Source: Bdellovibrio bacteriovorus (GTDB lineage: Bacteria; Bdellovibrionota; Bdellovibrionia; Bdellovibrionales; Bdellovibrionaceae). Taken from it: 64,000 nucleotides of DNA. A model generated the notes under the pieces. That model ran no database searches, was not told the DNA's origin, and saw nothing but the letters and a program-made list of their open reading frames with translations. The position numbers were made by a program, and so were the translations under genes. The DNA is taken from positions 2,170,001-2,234,000 of the forward strand of contig NZ_CP102930.1 in NCBI RefSeq assembly GCF_025558485.1. The letters run 5' to 3'. Below, piece after piece: positions 25,466 to 34,530 of the stretch; positions within the stretch are counted from its first letter, which is position 1; each line of letters starts with the position of its first letter.

Positions 25466-27424
25466 TTAGTTCAGGAATTCAAAAGATTGAATCTTGGAGC
25501 CTATCATCAAATCAAAACTGCCCCATTCAGGCTTATAAAGCATTTGCTCGCCCAAAGTGGCCTCGGCAGTTTTGAAAGTGACAACATTCACAGCGCCACT
25601 TTCATCACGAGTAAGGCCTTTCATCTGCCCTTTAACCACGATGCCTGATTCGTACTGAATTTCGACCATCTGGTTTTCGCGGATCTGAGAGAACTCAGAC
25701 TTCACGATACCATCAGCCGTGATCTGCTTTACAGCTCCGATAGGAGAAGAATAGCCTTGCGAATGCACAGACACACCCTGCCCCGGAAGTTCCTGAGCTG
25801 CGCGGTCCAACAGTCTTGCTGCCCCGGAGAACTGAACATATATCGGCTGCCCATCCTTGCTATAGATCACCTTGGAAAGAATGCCATCCACACCCGCCAT
25901 CTCTGTTTGCAGGCGAACCAGCGATCCGGATTCCACCGCGCGATTCAGCACAGAGGTCTGTGACTTATCCAGCTTGTAAGTCATCGGGAACCATTCTTCC
26001 CAATTTTTAAGACGAACCGGTTCTTTGCGCAGAAGCTGTTGTTCCAAAGGCAGTCTTTCCTGCCAGAACTTCGTTAGAATCTCCTGGGTTTTGCGTGTGT
26101 TTTCAAACCAATTTTTAAATCCAACTTCCTGACCGGCATTGCGTTTGTGGAACAAGAATGCATAATAAACAGCCATACCGTCTTTGTGATGATTCAGGAA
26201 CATGCTTGGAACCAGTGGCACGCCGACATCATGGTGAGTGTAGAAGTGATAGTGCTCTACCGAAGCCCTAAGTTCCGGGTCGGTGATTGAGTTTTTCAAC
26301 TTCAGGAAGTCCGCCTGCCACTGCTGACTTAGCAGAGCTATTGTTTCCTCTTGTTTTGCCGTCAGGTTATTGGCCTTACGATAAGAGGTCATTTTCATAA
26401 ATCTATCAGCTTCATGTCGAACGTCGTGCATCCAGAACAAACCACCCGGTCTGTTAAATCCATCCGCAGGAACCGGTGTGTTCGTCGCACCCAGGAAATG
26501 AATTTTGTGAGGCAGAACATGCATAAAGGCGGAAGACCCCAGGGCATGTGTGGATGGAATAATCACAAAGTCGAGCTTATCCAGTCTTTCAAAGGATTCA
26601 CGGAATGGAACTTCAGCCACGCGAAATTCGTGAGCGATCTTCCCACTGCGCACCTGAATGATCGGACTTTCTTTGGCTTTATACAGGTTTAATTCCGCAT
26701 CAATGTTCAAACGGCGGTAGCCGTGCATGGACATATCAATATACTTCGCAACCTGATAGTAAGTGTTTAATTCTTTAAACTGGAAAATACCGCGAATACG
26801 GGAATAGTAATACAAGGTATAAACCGTGTCGCGATAAGGATAGTGATTGGAATCAATCATCACATCCAGATCTCTTTGCAGCTTGTGAATGTACGTAAGT
26901 GTTTTTGAAAGAGTTTCGACTTTACTGGAACGACGACCCAAGAATGTGTGTGCCAGACGATTGCGGAAGGTGTCTTTATTGGAACGAAGATCCGCCGCGA
27001 CCTCCTGACGGAACGCCTCCAGATCAGCACGGATATCCTTCATCGTGGTAGCTGCTTCCGGGAAGTCGAACATGCGCGGGTCCTCAGGCGTAATGCGCTT
27101 CTGAGCTTCAAAACGCTGCTTCATGGTTTGCACGAATGCTTCCGGGTCTTTAAAGATGTATTCCAACTGAGGATAACGTTTTGCCAGAACCTCGTTGCGA
27201 GCCTTGTAGTTCGTTTCCAGCTTTTCCCGCAGAGTCTGGGGCTTATCCTGACTGACAAGCTTTACGACTTCCTTTTTGGCTGCCAAAGCCTGCGTCTCAA
27301 TTTGAAACACAGCTCCGCACTGGGCGGCGTCGGCCTGGACCACCGCAGGAATTGCGGCGGCAATCAGAAGGGCGGTTAAAGGCGCGGACCACTTATTGTT
27401 AAGGAAGCGTTTAGTTTCTTTCAT
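25466..27424 (-). CDS. Large secreted protein of unknown function
   Basis: 652 residues with a signal peptide (cleavage near VQA-D, residue 32). The middle is histidine-rich: WMHDVRHEADRF (near residue 326), HYHFYTHHDVG and FLNHHKDGMAVYYAFLFHKR (residues about 390-430). This suggests a metal site or a hydrolase-like core, but I recognise no family. The C-terminal 170 residues look beta-rich, like a separate domain. The next gene is divergent. Proteins of this size and style are common among secreted factors of predatory bacteria; the function is unknown. Confidence 0.7.
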   Translation of the reverse strand: MKETKRFLNNKWSAPLTALLIAAAIPAVVQADAAQCGAVFQIETQALAAKKEVVKLVSQDKPQTLREKLETNYKARNEVLAKRYPQLEYIFKDPEAFVQTMKQRFEAQKRITPEDPRMFDFPEAATTMKDIRADLEAFRQEVAADLRSNKDTFRNRLAHTFLGRRSSKVETLSKTLTYIHKLQRDLDVMIDSNHYPYRDTVYTLYYYSRIRGIFQFKELNTYYQVAKYIDMSMHGYRRLNIDAELNLYKAKESPIIQVRSGKIAHEFRVAEVPFRESFERLDKLDFVIIPSTHALGSSAFMHVLPHKIHFLGATNTPVPADGFNRPGGLFWMHDVRHEADRFMKMTSYRKANNLTAKQEETIALLSQQWQADFLKLKNSITDPELRASVEHYHFYTHHDVGVPLVPSMFLNHHKDGMAVYYAFLFHKRNAGQEVGFKNWFENTRKTQEILTKFWQERLPLEQQLLRKEPVRLKNWEEWFPMTYKLDKSQTSVLNRAVESGSLVRLQTEMAGVDGILSKVIYSKDGQPIYVQFSGAARLLDRAAQELPGQGVSVHSQGYSSPIGAVKQITADGIVKSEFSQIRENQMVEIQYESGIVVKGQMKGLTRDESGAVNVVTFKTAEATLGEQMLYKPEWGSFDLMIGSKIQSFEFLN

Positions 27425-27593
27425 AGTTTTATAAATGTTTCAATTAGGATGCCTACGCAGGTGGGAATAGGCTTTTTAATGGCGCTCAAGTCCGACAAAA
27501 CTTTCGACAGCAGGCCATAATAGTCACCTCAGCTTTCCTTGTTTACTTGAAGCGGGTATTGACCCGTCACCCGGAAAAAAGGATATTAGGCCT

Positions 27594-28326
27594 ATGAAAA
27601 CCCGTGCAGAAGTCCTTGCTGAACAACCTTTTTCCCTAAGCCTGTCCTCGGGATTCTTTGGCTATTTCGCCCATGTGGGTTTTGCTCTGGCTCTGGCTGG
27701 AGGAAAAAGGCCTGAAGCCCTCCTGCCTTAGCGGCAGCAGTGCGGGGGCTCTGGTGGCCGCGGGACTTGCCAGTGGTCGCTCTGCTTCCGAACTTAAAGA
27801 GATCTTTCTGGGAATCAAAAAAAGTGACTTCTGGGACCCGGCTTGGGGCTGGGGATTTTTAAAAGGTCAGAAGATCGAAGAGCTTTTAGGACAATATTGT
27901 GTCAGCACCTTTGCTGAAACTCATATCCCCCTTCATATCTCGGCCTTTAATATCAACAAACAAAAAACCACCGTGTTTACAAGCGGACTTGTTGCCCCTG
28001 CCTGTCGGGCCTCGGCCGCGGTTCCGGTCCTTTTTCATCCGGTGCAAATTCAGGGCGAGTATTTTTGGGATGGCGGCATTCGCGATCGCGCCGGAGTTCA
28101 GGGTGTACAAGCAAGTTCTCTGACCCCCGTTATTCACTATCTGCATGCTCAGGGCTTTATGAGTCGCATTGAAGATAAATATTTCTATGCACATCTGCAC
28201 AAAAATCCATTCTTCTTTAAAAGACCCAGCCCTTACAAAATGGGGCCGGAAAAACTGGATAAAGGAAAAGAGGTTCTGGATCTTTTCCTTCACCAAACAC
28301 AACAATGGCTTGAAGAAAAAATCTAG
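27594..28326 (+). pseudogene. Patatin-like phospholipase, frameshifted
   Basis: The first frame (ATG 27594) gives the oxyanion-hole part LSSGFFGYFAHVGFALAL, then runs to a stop at about 27732. The rest of the patatin is in the +1 frame: EEKGLKPSCLSGSSAGAL with the nucleophile Ser in GSSAG, and WDGGIRDRAG with the catalytic Asp. The switch falls at CTGGCTGG (27693-27700); removing one CTGG restores GFALALEEKGLKP, the normal spacing. The total reconstructed length is about 243 residues, typical of short patatins. As written no intact enzyme is made. The 3' end overlaps the esterase stop (CTAG). Confidence 0.85.
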
Positions 28327-29363
28327 CTTTCTAAAACCTTTGCCAGGGCTTGTTTAAAAGTCTGCATCGAAAGACCTTCTGACAGGGCATCGAAACCGTG
28401 GGTGCCTTTGCTAAACCTTAAATAGCTGACCGGGACCTTCAATTCATGAAGATGGCTATACAATAAATCACTCTGCTGGATAGGCACGACGGGATCATTG
28501 CGGCCATGAACAAGCAAAGTCCGGGGCATCTCAGCGGTGCAGATTTGTGCGGGACTCATCGCGGATTTTAGATTTTCTTTTCCCGCAAACAAATTCCGAA
28601 TCCAGCTTTTGGTTTTTAGGATATCTGAATCGGTGGCAGTTTCTTCCAAGGAAGAAAAATCTGTCACAGGATAAAGAGCCACCACCGCCTGCACCTGAGC
28701 AGGAAACTTTGCCGCCAGCATCAAAGCCAAATGTCCCCCGGCAGAACGGCCATAAAGCAAAAACTTTTGTTCCGCCCCATAGGCGGCGCTGATTTTTTTG
28801 AAGGTTTCTTCCACTGAAGCCATAATCTCTGGCAATAAATATTCAGGATGTTTTTTATAGTTTAATGAAACCATCTCGTAATCATGACATTTAAGAACAT
28901 CCGCCAAATATGTTAACTGATCGGCACTTCCATGAATCCAGGCACCGCCGTGAATATGGATACAGACTCTTCCTCCCGGGGAAGGAAAAAATTTAAGATG
29001 ACTCAGATCTTCACCTGAAAGCCGGTACGTCTCCCCTTGAGGGGGCCAGCGAAAAGGCCAGATGCCAACAAAGGCCTGATTGAGCTTCTGCATACCTGAA
29101 AGTGCGGGCAGGGAAATATCGCTGGAATAAAACTGACAAGACCGGGATTGAATTGAGTAGATGGCCAATCCAAGAAACCAGATAGCTGAAGAATCTATAA
29201 GAGTCAGGACGATGGCCAAAAAAACTGTGGCAAATCCCCACTCAGTCGCGAGAATTTGGGCGTACCAAAGCCATCCCCAGCGAATCCTTTTCGCCGGGGC
29301 AAATAAAAGGAAACACCAACCAAGGGCAACAATATGGGCTAAAGGACAAATACTTTCGAACAT
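28323..29363 (-). CDS. Alpha/beta hydrolase (HSL-like esterase) with membrane anchor
   Basis: 346 residues. About two to three hydrophobic segments fill residues 1-70. The catalytic domain then shows the HGG oxyanion motif (HIHGGAWIHGSA, near residue 133), the nucleophile elbow LYGRSAGGH, Asp in VHGRNDPVVP and His in KGTHGF near the C-terminus, a complete triad. Known: this family hydrolyses carboxyl esters of small or lipid substrates. Its start overlaps the end of the upstream acyltransferase gene by 25 bp, and its stop overlaps the patatin pseudogene, a lipid-active neighbourhood. Confidence 0.88.
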   Translation of the reverse strand: MFESICPLAHIVALGWCFLLFAPAKRIRWGWLWYAQILATEWGFATVFLAIVLTLIDSSAIWFLGLAIYSIQSRSCQFYSSDISLPALSGMQKLNQAFVGIWPFRWPPQGETYRLSGEDLSHLKFFPSPGGRVCIHIHGGAWIHGSADQLTYLADVLKCHDYEMVSLNYKKHPEYLLPEIMASVEETFKKISAAYGAEQKFLLYGRSAGGHLALMLAAKFPAQVQAVVALYPVTDFSSLEETATDSDILKTKSWIRNLFAGKENLKSAMSPAQICTAEMPRTLLVHGRNDPVVPIQQSDLLYSHLHELKVPVSYLRFSKGTHGFDALSEGLSMQTFKQALAKVLES

Positions 29364-30673
29364 GCTCTTATCTCAATACTTAATGGTATTTTGGAGTAAG
29401 GCACCTTGTCCAAGTTAAAGATGTCGATTTGCGTTTTTCCACGATGGGAATTAAATGAATTCTCGGCCTGAAGACGGTTTCTTTCAATCCATTCATCCGG
29501 ACGACTGCGATCAATAGCCGTATCCGGCACTTTTTCCACGGATTCCATCACCACTCTTGCCGGGATGGTATCAGCCGCAGTCAGATGTTCAATGATATTG
29601 GATTTCATGCGCACCAGATACACGGATACCCCCTGCTGTGACAGTTGATGCGCCATCTTACGAGCAATAACAAAGGCTCCCTCTTTCACCGTCATTGGCA
29701 TTTGCCCGCCTGTATAAGGCAGCATCCCTTCCGGATAAACCGCCAGGCTGACGCGGTTATGGGATTTTTCTGTGATGTTTTTAGCTAAAATATCCAGACT
29801 TTCCTGAACCGGATTTGATTTAGGATCATTATCCACAACAAAGACCACGTCACCAGCTGAAACTGGCGGCGGAATGGGATAAACGGATTTTCTGGTCATG
29901 GTCACATGATGGTCGCTTCCCAAAGCCAAAGAAACCTTGCGAGCCAGAGCAATATCCATCAGTGGCTGATCATGATTTCCGATCAGAATGAAAACTGACT
30001 TTTCATTGGCAGGGAAAGCCTTTTTGGCCTCTTCAACACCGATAAGTTCATACTGTTTTGAACGCAGGAAATTTCCTTCATTCAAGGAATCCATCAGACC
30101 CGAAAGTGATTTTCGAGTGCAAAACCCCGCCAGAAGCTTACACACGGACACGGCGACTTTCTGTCCGGATTGAAAGACCTGATTGATTCCCATTCCTGCG
30201 GGCACCTCGATGGACTTGCCCTTTTGCAAATCAACAGAAATAGCATCCATATTACGCACTAAAACAGCCAGCTTCTTTTCTGCATTCTTCGGGGAAACCT
30301 CACTAAGGAAATCATGAAGCAGAACCAACTGACGATGAACTGCGATGGACAGGTTTGACTCATGATACACCAAAGCCTTGCGATCTTCCTTGGTTGCAGT
30401 TTTTGCCACGAAGCTTTTGTCGTAAAGGGATTTCAGCCTTTCAATCTCACCCCAAAGGGCTTTTTGCTGAAGTTTCAACGACTGACTCAGCTGCGCCTGT
30501 GCTTGCGGGGACACCTTCTGCACTTCCTGAACATAGTTTTCAAAAGAGATAATTTGATGCTCGGTCAGGCGCGCAAACTGATTCATCTTTTCAAAGTATT
30601 CCGGCGCTTCTGCAAATGCAGGTGAAACTAAAAAGCTAACAAGGCCTATAAAAAGAAAAATAATTTGTTTCAT
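29339..30673 (-). CDS. Exported PlsC-like acyltransferase
   Basis: 444 residues from ATG 30673 (AGAGG just upstream) with a clear signal peptide (MKQIIFLFIGLVSFLVSPAFA). Residues about 40-150 are helical; then the acyltransferase motifs NHDQPLMD (the NHx4D catalytic motif) and YPEGMLPYTGG (motif III, usually FPEGTR) appear. Known: PlsC-type enzymes acylate lysophosphatidate at the cytosolic membrane face. A signal peptide before such a domain is unusual and suggests periplasmic acyl transfer, or a cleaved anchor. Translation is probably coupled to the downstream esterase. Confidence 0.78.
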   Translation of the reverse strand: MKQIIFLFIGLVSFLVSPAFAEAPEYFEKMNQFARLTEHQIISFENYVQEVQKVSPQAQAQLSQSLKLQQKALWGEIERLKSLYDKSFVAKTATKEDRKALVYHESNLSIAVHRQLVLLHDFLSEVSPKNAEKKLAVLVRNMDAISVDLQKGKSIEVPAGMGINQVFQSGQKVAVSVCKLLAGFCTRKSLSGLMDSLNEGNFLRSKQYELIGVEEAKKAFPANEKSVFILIGNHDQPLMDIALARKVSLALGSDHHVTMTRKSVYPIPPPVSAGDVVFVVDNDPKSNPVQESLDILAKNITEKSHNRVSLAVYPEGMLPYTGGQMPMTVKEGAFVIARKMAHQLSQQGVSVYLVRMKSNIIEHLTAADTIPARVVMESVEKVPDTAIDRSRPDEWIERNRLQAENSFNSHRGKTQIDIFNLDKVPYSKIPLSIEIRACSKVFVL

Positions 30674-30848
30674 ACCTCTAAGAAGTGCAATCCCGAGGCC
30701 AGAAAGGCACTGTCTCAAAGTGAGAAAACGACGATCACCTCAAACCAATTAGTCCCTGGGTGCGTGTTTTTTTAGAGCATGTCTAGTGATTGAAGAACGG
30801 ACGTATTTTGTCGCACGGAAGAGGGCTTGCCGTGCCCTCTGGTTCGCT

Positions 30849-31334
30849 TTACTTGCTTAGATTAAAGATCGGCGCACCACGAGCTTCATTGATGACAACA
30901 TTACCATCAGCATCGCGAGCCTGCAGATAAAGACGCAGGGAATGAACTGCGGGAGAGCCCAAAGAAGTGATGTTCAATAAAATATTAAACCTTCCATTGC
31001 GACAGGTACCATACCCCGAACCTGCCGGGGTATTGGAATTTAAATCTGTTACTGGCAATGGCGTTGGGCCGTTTAAAACAATAATGGAGTGAGAGGGGTA
31101 AGTGGACACATAACACTCACCCGTCAGTTCTGCCTTGGTGTCTGTGCTGGTCATATTGACATTGGGGTTGGACATTTGCAGCATCAACTCTTCGGACTTG
31201 GGTTCTTTACTGACAGTGTGTGCGCTGGAATCCTCTTTACGATCAGTCAAAAGCGAATCCCCCTGGATCGGCTGACAAGCCGTCACCAGCAGACAAAGAC
31301 TCGAAAGTCCTGCTAAATACTGCACTGAGCGCAT
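30849..31334 (-). CDS. Predicted lipoprotein
   Basis: 161 residues from ATG 31334, chosen for the GTGGGGGAACTT ribosome site. The signal peptide ends in lipobox LVTAC, so Cys20 would be lipidated. The mature part contains one likely disulfide pair (ECYVST and GTCRNG) and reads as one small beta-sandwich domain after a linker of about 45 polar residues. No family is recognised. Lone gene between two spacers; a hairpin AGAGGGC/GCCCTCT at 30822-30841 lies past its stop but has no T-run. Confidence 0.7.
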   Translation of the reverse strand: MRSVQYLAGLSSLCLLVTACQPIQGDSLLTDRKEDSSAHTVSKEPKSEELMLQMSNPNVNMTSTDTKAELTGECYVSTYPSHSIIVLNGPTPLPVTDLNSNTPAGSGYGTCRNGRFNILLNITSLGSPAVHSLRLYLQARDADGNVVINEARGAPIFNLSK

Positions 31335-31457
31335 AAGTTCCCCCACTAAACTAGAATACCTATCTTCATCGGCAAACTAAACCATTGGCATAACCCCAAT
31401 CTCAAAAAGACACACCAATTCAAAAAAAAATCCCCCACCCCCGTCCCAAACAGAGAA

Positions 31458-31487
31458 AAAAAGGTACCTGCTTACTTTTGCAGAAGC
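31458..31487. repeat. Dispersed 30-bp GGTACC repeat, copy 1
   Basis: Core on the minus strand is GTAAGCAGGTACCTTTTT. It is the reverse complement of copy 2 with one mismatch in 30 bases. Intergenic. Confidence 0.85.
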
Positions 31488-31534
31488 GGCAAGTCATGCA
31501 GGTGCCTTCTATGAACTAGCTTGTGATGAGGGGC

Positions 31535-32455
31535 TTAGGTGTCCGAGGTTCGGACTTTAACGCGAAGCTTCGGCAAAAGTAAGCAGGTACCTTTTTCGAG
31601 GAGCTGGGGGTCTAGGAAGAGGAAGTAGGTTGAGACCATGACTGTGGCGAATGGCATGAGGCCCATGAAGAGGCCGATGCCTGCATGGAATGACAATCCC
31701 AGCATAAGACAGATGTAGCGGGTGCGGTGCCAGACGACCATCGCCGGGAAGTAGATTTCAAAGAGGATGGTCACATAGCCAATCACCGGAATCACCCACG
31801 GGAAGTGGCGCAGGAATGAAAAATCCATTGTCGTCATCTGTGGGTTGGCCAGCACGCTCCACAGCGCAGTGCCATCCCACCAACTGCCACCTTTGAGTTT
31901 TTCCCATCCTGTATAGGCATAGATCACACTGATCTGAACCTGCATCATGCGAATCATCGCCGAGCTTAAAATATCCGACTGACGGAATTGGGTCTTAGGT
32001 AAAATCAGATTTTTAATACTTAGACGCTCACAGGACTGCGTGAACGACATGTAGAACAGGAACAAGGCTCCGATGATATCCGCGCCGAAATTCACGGCGT
32101 AGTTTCTTTGCAGGAAGCCCGCATTGATGATCCACGTGATCCACATCAACCAGCGCCCGCCGATTCCCAATGTCAGTAAGCCTAAGAAAATTACCAGTAC
32201 AAGGTTCATGGCAAAATTCATGGAATCCGGCCAGAACATCCACATAAATAGCGGCCGTCCCAGTTCCGGCATCACCTTCATCGCCTGAACCCGCGGAATC
32301 CAACTGGAATCCGTGTAAAATTCCAGATTATAGAAACGTGTGATGTTCATATACAGCAAGGTCGCACACAACATGATCCGCATGTACGCCAGTCCCAGCA
32401 AACTCTGCGGAGCAAACCAGAACCAATCCCATTGAGCCCAGAGTTTCTTAATCAT
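31535..32455 (-). CDS. HTTM-domain membrane protein (vitamin K carboxylase-like)
   Basis: 306 residues with about six hydrophobic segments from residue 15 to 285. The order of motifs (LLGLAYMRIMLC; YTDSSWIPR; QRNYAVNFGADIIGALFLFYM; YTGWEKLKGGSWWDGTALW) matches HTTM proteins, relatives of the membrane part of vitamin K-dependent gamma-carboxylase. Known: bacterial HTTM proteins are mostly uncharacterised. The last dozen codons come from a dispersed repeat, so the C-terminus may be recent. It overlaps its upstream partner by ATGA. Confidence 0.8.
   Translation of the reverse strand: MIKKLWAQWDWFWFAPQSLLGLAYMRIMLCATLLYMNITRFYNLEFYTDSSWIPRVQAMKVMPELGRPLFMWMFWPDSMNFAMNLVLVIFLGLLTLGIGGRWLMWITWIINAGFLQRNYAVNFGADIIGALFLFYMSFTQSCERLSIKNLILPKTQFRQSDILSSAMIRMMQVQISVIYAYTGWEKLKGGSWWDGTALWSVLANPQMTTMDFSFLRHFPWVIPVIGYVTILFEIYFPAMVVWHRTRYICLMLGLSFHAGIGLFMGLMPFATVMVSTYFLFLDPQLLEKGTCLLLPKLRVKVRTSDT
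31567..31596. repeat. Dispersed 30-bp GGTACC repeat, copy 2 (inside a gene 3' end)
   Basis: Core GTAAGCAGGTACCTTTTT on the plus strand. It is read through by the HTTM gene and encodes part of its last residues (KGTCLLLPKL). With copy 1 it forms an inverted repeat with a 79-bp loop. Confidence 0.85.
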
Positions 32456-33066
32456 AAGCTCTCCTCGTCCATTCCGCCCTGACAGGAGACAGTTTCTCGC
32501 AAGGATTGAACTTCTTTGGACAGATCCTTCATACTCTCGTCCTGAAAGCGCACGGCTTGATCCAGAAACGGTATGGTTTCAATCACATGTTCCATCGTAA
32601 TGGACACCGCCCCCGGGTACTGACGGCACAACCAAGGCCCCATCAGAATTCGCAACCTTTTCGCATCCAGAACCATATAGCGCATCAAGGCCCATTCACG
32701 TTTGTGGGTGATATTGGGAACATCGCGCTTGTCGTTCTGAACAGGGAAATAGCCCTCGACAGGATCGCGCTCTTCCAACGGTGAAGAGCTCCCGCTCCCC
32801 TCTTCACTTTCAGGCGCGTTTTCAGGCGTGATCTCAGGTTCTGGGTAATAAACGGTGTATTTCAGATACATCGGATGAGCGGGTTCCGGAGAAAAGAAAT
32901 TCCAGCCCGCATTCAACCCGACGGTGTTGGCGTACGGGGTCACCACATTCGCGGTGACCCGCCCAAAGTAGGCTCCTACATTGGGCATAACCAACATCAC
33001 AAAGATATTATAGACAATCCACAAGCTCAAAAGAGCTTTAAACAGAAGCTTCACCTTCTTCATCAA
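32452..33066 (-). CDS. Membrane-anchored partner of the HTTM protein
   Basis: 204 residues. One N-terminal hydrophobic segment (residues about 8-30) and the aromatic block GWNFFSPEPAHPMYLKYTVYY, like the small partners (DUF5819-like by eye) often encoded beside HTTM proteins. An acidic proline-rich linker (residues about 78-100) separates it from a C-terminal helical domain. The start lies inside the 3' end of scpB (29-bp overlap) and its stop overlaps the HTTM start, so the pair rides on the scpAB transcript. Function unknown. Confidence 0.7.
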   Translation of the reverse strand: MMKKVKLLFKALLSLWIVYNIFVMLVMPNVGAYFGRVTANVVTPYANTVGLNAGWNFFSPEPAHPMYLKYTVYYPEPEITPENAPESEEGSGSSSPLEERDPVEGYFPVQNDKRDVPNITHKREWALMRYMVLDAKRLRILMGPWLCRQYPGAVSITMEHVIETIPFLDQAVRFQDESMKDLSKEVQSLRETVSCQGGMDEESL

Positions 33067-34510
33067 TATCGTCTGCCTCGCCTAGGAAAGGCAACTCCTC
33101 GTCTTCGTCAGAAGATTCATCGTCAGAGTCAGCAAACAATTGATCGTCTGAAGCTTCATCCTGATCTTCGTCATTATCAAATGCTACGATAGCATCTTCC
33201 AGATCAGAATCCCCCCCGCCGGTGGATTCCATATCTTCTTCAGAGGCTTCCATAGCTGTCTCTTCAGATCCTTCTGCAGAGACTCCTTCGCCCGCCTCAC
33301 CGTCTTCCATGGAAGCTAGAGGTTTTTTAGCGAAGGCGGCCGCTTTCTTTTCAGCAGCCAGAGCAACCAAGGTTGTACCCGCGGCCAAAGCCTCGTCGTA
33401 CTTGGTCAGCCAGTTTTGATCACGAGTGGACACCGGCTCTCCGAATGCCAAAGCATCGCGGATGTTCTGTGCGCGTTCCTGATCGCGTTTTTCCGCCTGA
33501 CGGCGTTTTTCTTCCTCGAAGAAGTTGCTGGTTGTCGCAATATCTTCAAGTTGTTCTTGAATCTTCATCAGTTCTTCTTCCCCTTGAGAGTAAGAACCAA
33601 TGAAGGTTTCAGACATAGAGTCAGTAATCATGGCCAAAGTTGGTTTTTCTTCAGCCTGTTGTTCATCAATACCTTCGGGTAGCAACTCGTCGATCTGAGA
33701 CAAAGTCGGAAGCTCTTTCAAGCTTCTTAGGCCGAAGATTTCAAGGAACTTTTTGGTGGTTCCGTATTGCATAGGACGACCTGGCAATTCGGATTTACCT
33801 TCAAAGCAAACCAGATTTTTTTCCATCAAAGCGCGCAGCAAATGTCCGGACTCAACGCCACGGATTTCATCAACCTCTGCTTTAACAGTGGGTTGTTTGT
33901 AAGCCACGATGGAAAGAACTTCCAAAGCTGGACCGGAAAGCTTGAATTGACGGGCTTTCAAAGTGCGCTTCAGGAATTCCATATTGTCGATTTTGGTGCG
34001 CAGCTGGTAACCGCCCGGAACTTCTTCCAGGGTCACACCACGACGGCCACCCGCGTATTCCACAGCCAATTGATCTAAAGCTCTGCGGATCTTGTCACCA
34101 CGGATGTTGGTGCCTTTGAAAAGCAACTTCAAGGAAGCCAGACTGACCGGGCGATCCGAGGCAAAAAGAACGCTTTCCACGATGCTTTCCAGACGTTCTT
34201 CCTCAACAAATTCAACTTCTTCAATTTCAGCGGAATCAAAACCGTCAAGTTCAGTGCCATCCACGGAAACTTCGTCATCGGAAGCCGCTTCCATTTCAGC
34301 CACTTCGTCCTCGCTGACTTCAGGAAGGAAGCCTTCAGTTTCTTCCTCCTCTTGCAGGAACAAAGACGCTTCTGTATCCACGTCACCGGCAGCAAGTTCG
34401 TCAGAGGACTCTTCAGCGTCGGACATTTCCGCAGCTTCAGTTTCCACCATTTCAGAATCTTCGGAGTGATTTACTTCATCATTCAACAATTCGTCTTTTT
34501 CTTCAGACAT
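33038..34510 (-). CDS. scpB: Segregation and condensation protein B, acidic extended form
   Basis: 490 residues, against about 190-200 in most bacteria. The ScpB core of two winged helices is at residues about 105-285 (RLESIVESVLFASDRPV; LSGPALEVLSIVAYKQPTVKAEVDEIRG; RPMQYGTTKKFLEIFGL). The first 100 residues and the last 200 are mostly Glu, Asp and Ser with a helical basic part at about 320-400. Known: ScpB binds ScpA and bridges SMC for chromosome compaction. The acidic tails are an unusual feature. RBS AGAGGGGACC precedes ATG. The scpA stop, without its frameshift, would lie 9 bp upstream. Confidence 0.93.
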   Translation of the reverse strand: MSEEKDELLNDEVNHSEDSEMVETEAAEMSDAEESSDELAAGDVDTEASLFLQEEEETEGFLPEVSEDEVAEMEAASDDEVSVDGTELDGFDSAEIEEVEFVEEERLESIVESVLFASDRPVSLASLKLLFKGTNIRGDKIRRALDQLAVEYAGGRRGVTLEEVPGGYQLRTKIDNMEFLKRTLKARQFKLSGPALEVLSIVAYKQPTVKAEVDEIRGVESGHLLRALMEKNLVCFEGKSELPGRPMQYGTTKKFLEIFGLRSLKELPTLSQIDELLPEGIDEQQAEEKPTLAMITDSMSETFIGSYSQGEEELMKIQEQLEDIATTSNFFEEEKRRQAEKRDQERAQNIRDALAFGEPVSTRDQNWLTKYDEALAAGTTLVALAAEKKAAAFAKKPLASMEDGEAGEGVSAEGSEETAMEASEEDMESTGGGDSDLEDAIVAFDNDEDQDEASDDQLFADSDDESSDEDEELPFLGEADDIDEEGEASV

Positions 34511-34530
34511 GGTCCCCTCTTACACTTCCG

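Noticed and set aside
27658..28326. Intact shorter patatin starting at TTG 27658
   Set aside because: The first 15 codons are an out-of-frame reading of GFFGYFAHVG; the oxyanion-hole motif is in the other frame, so the gene is better called frameshifted.
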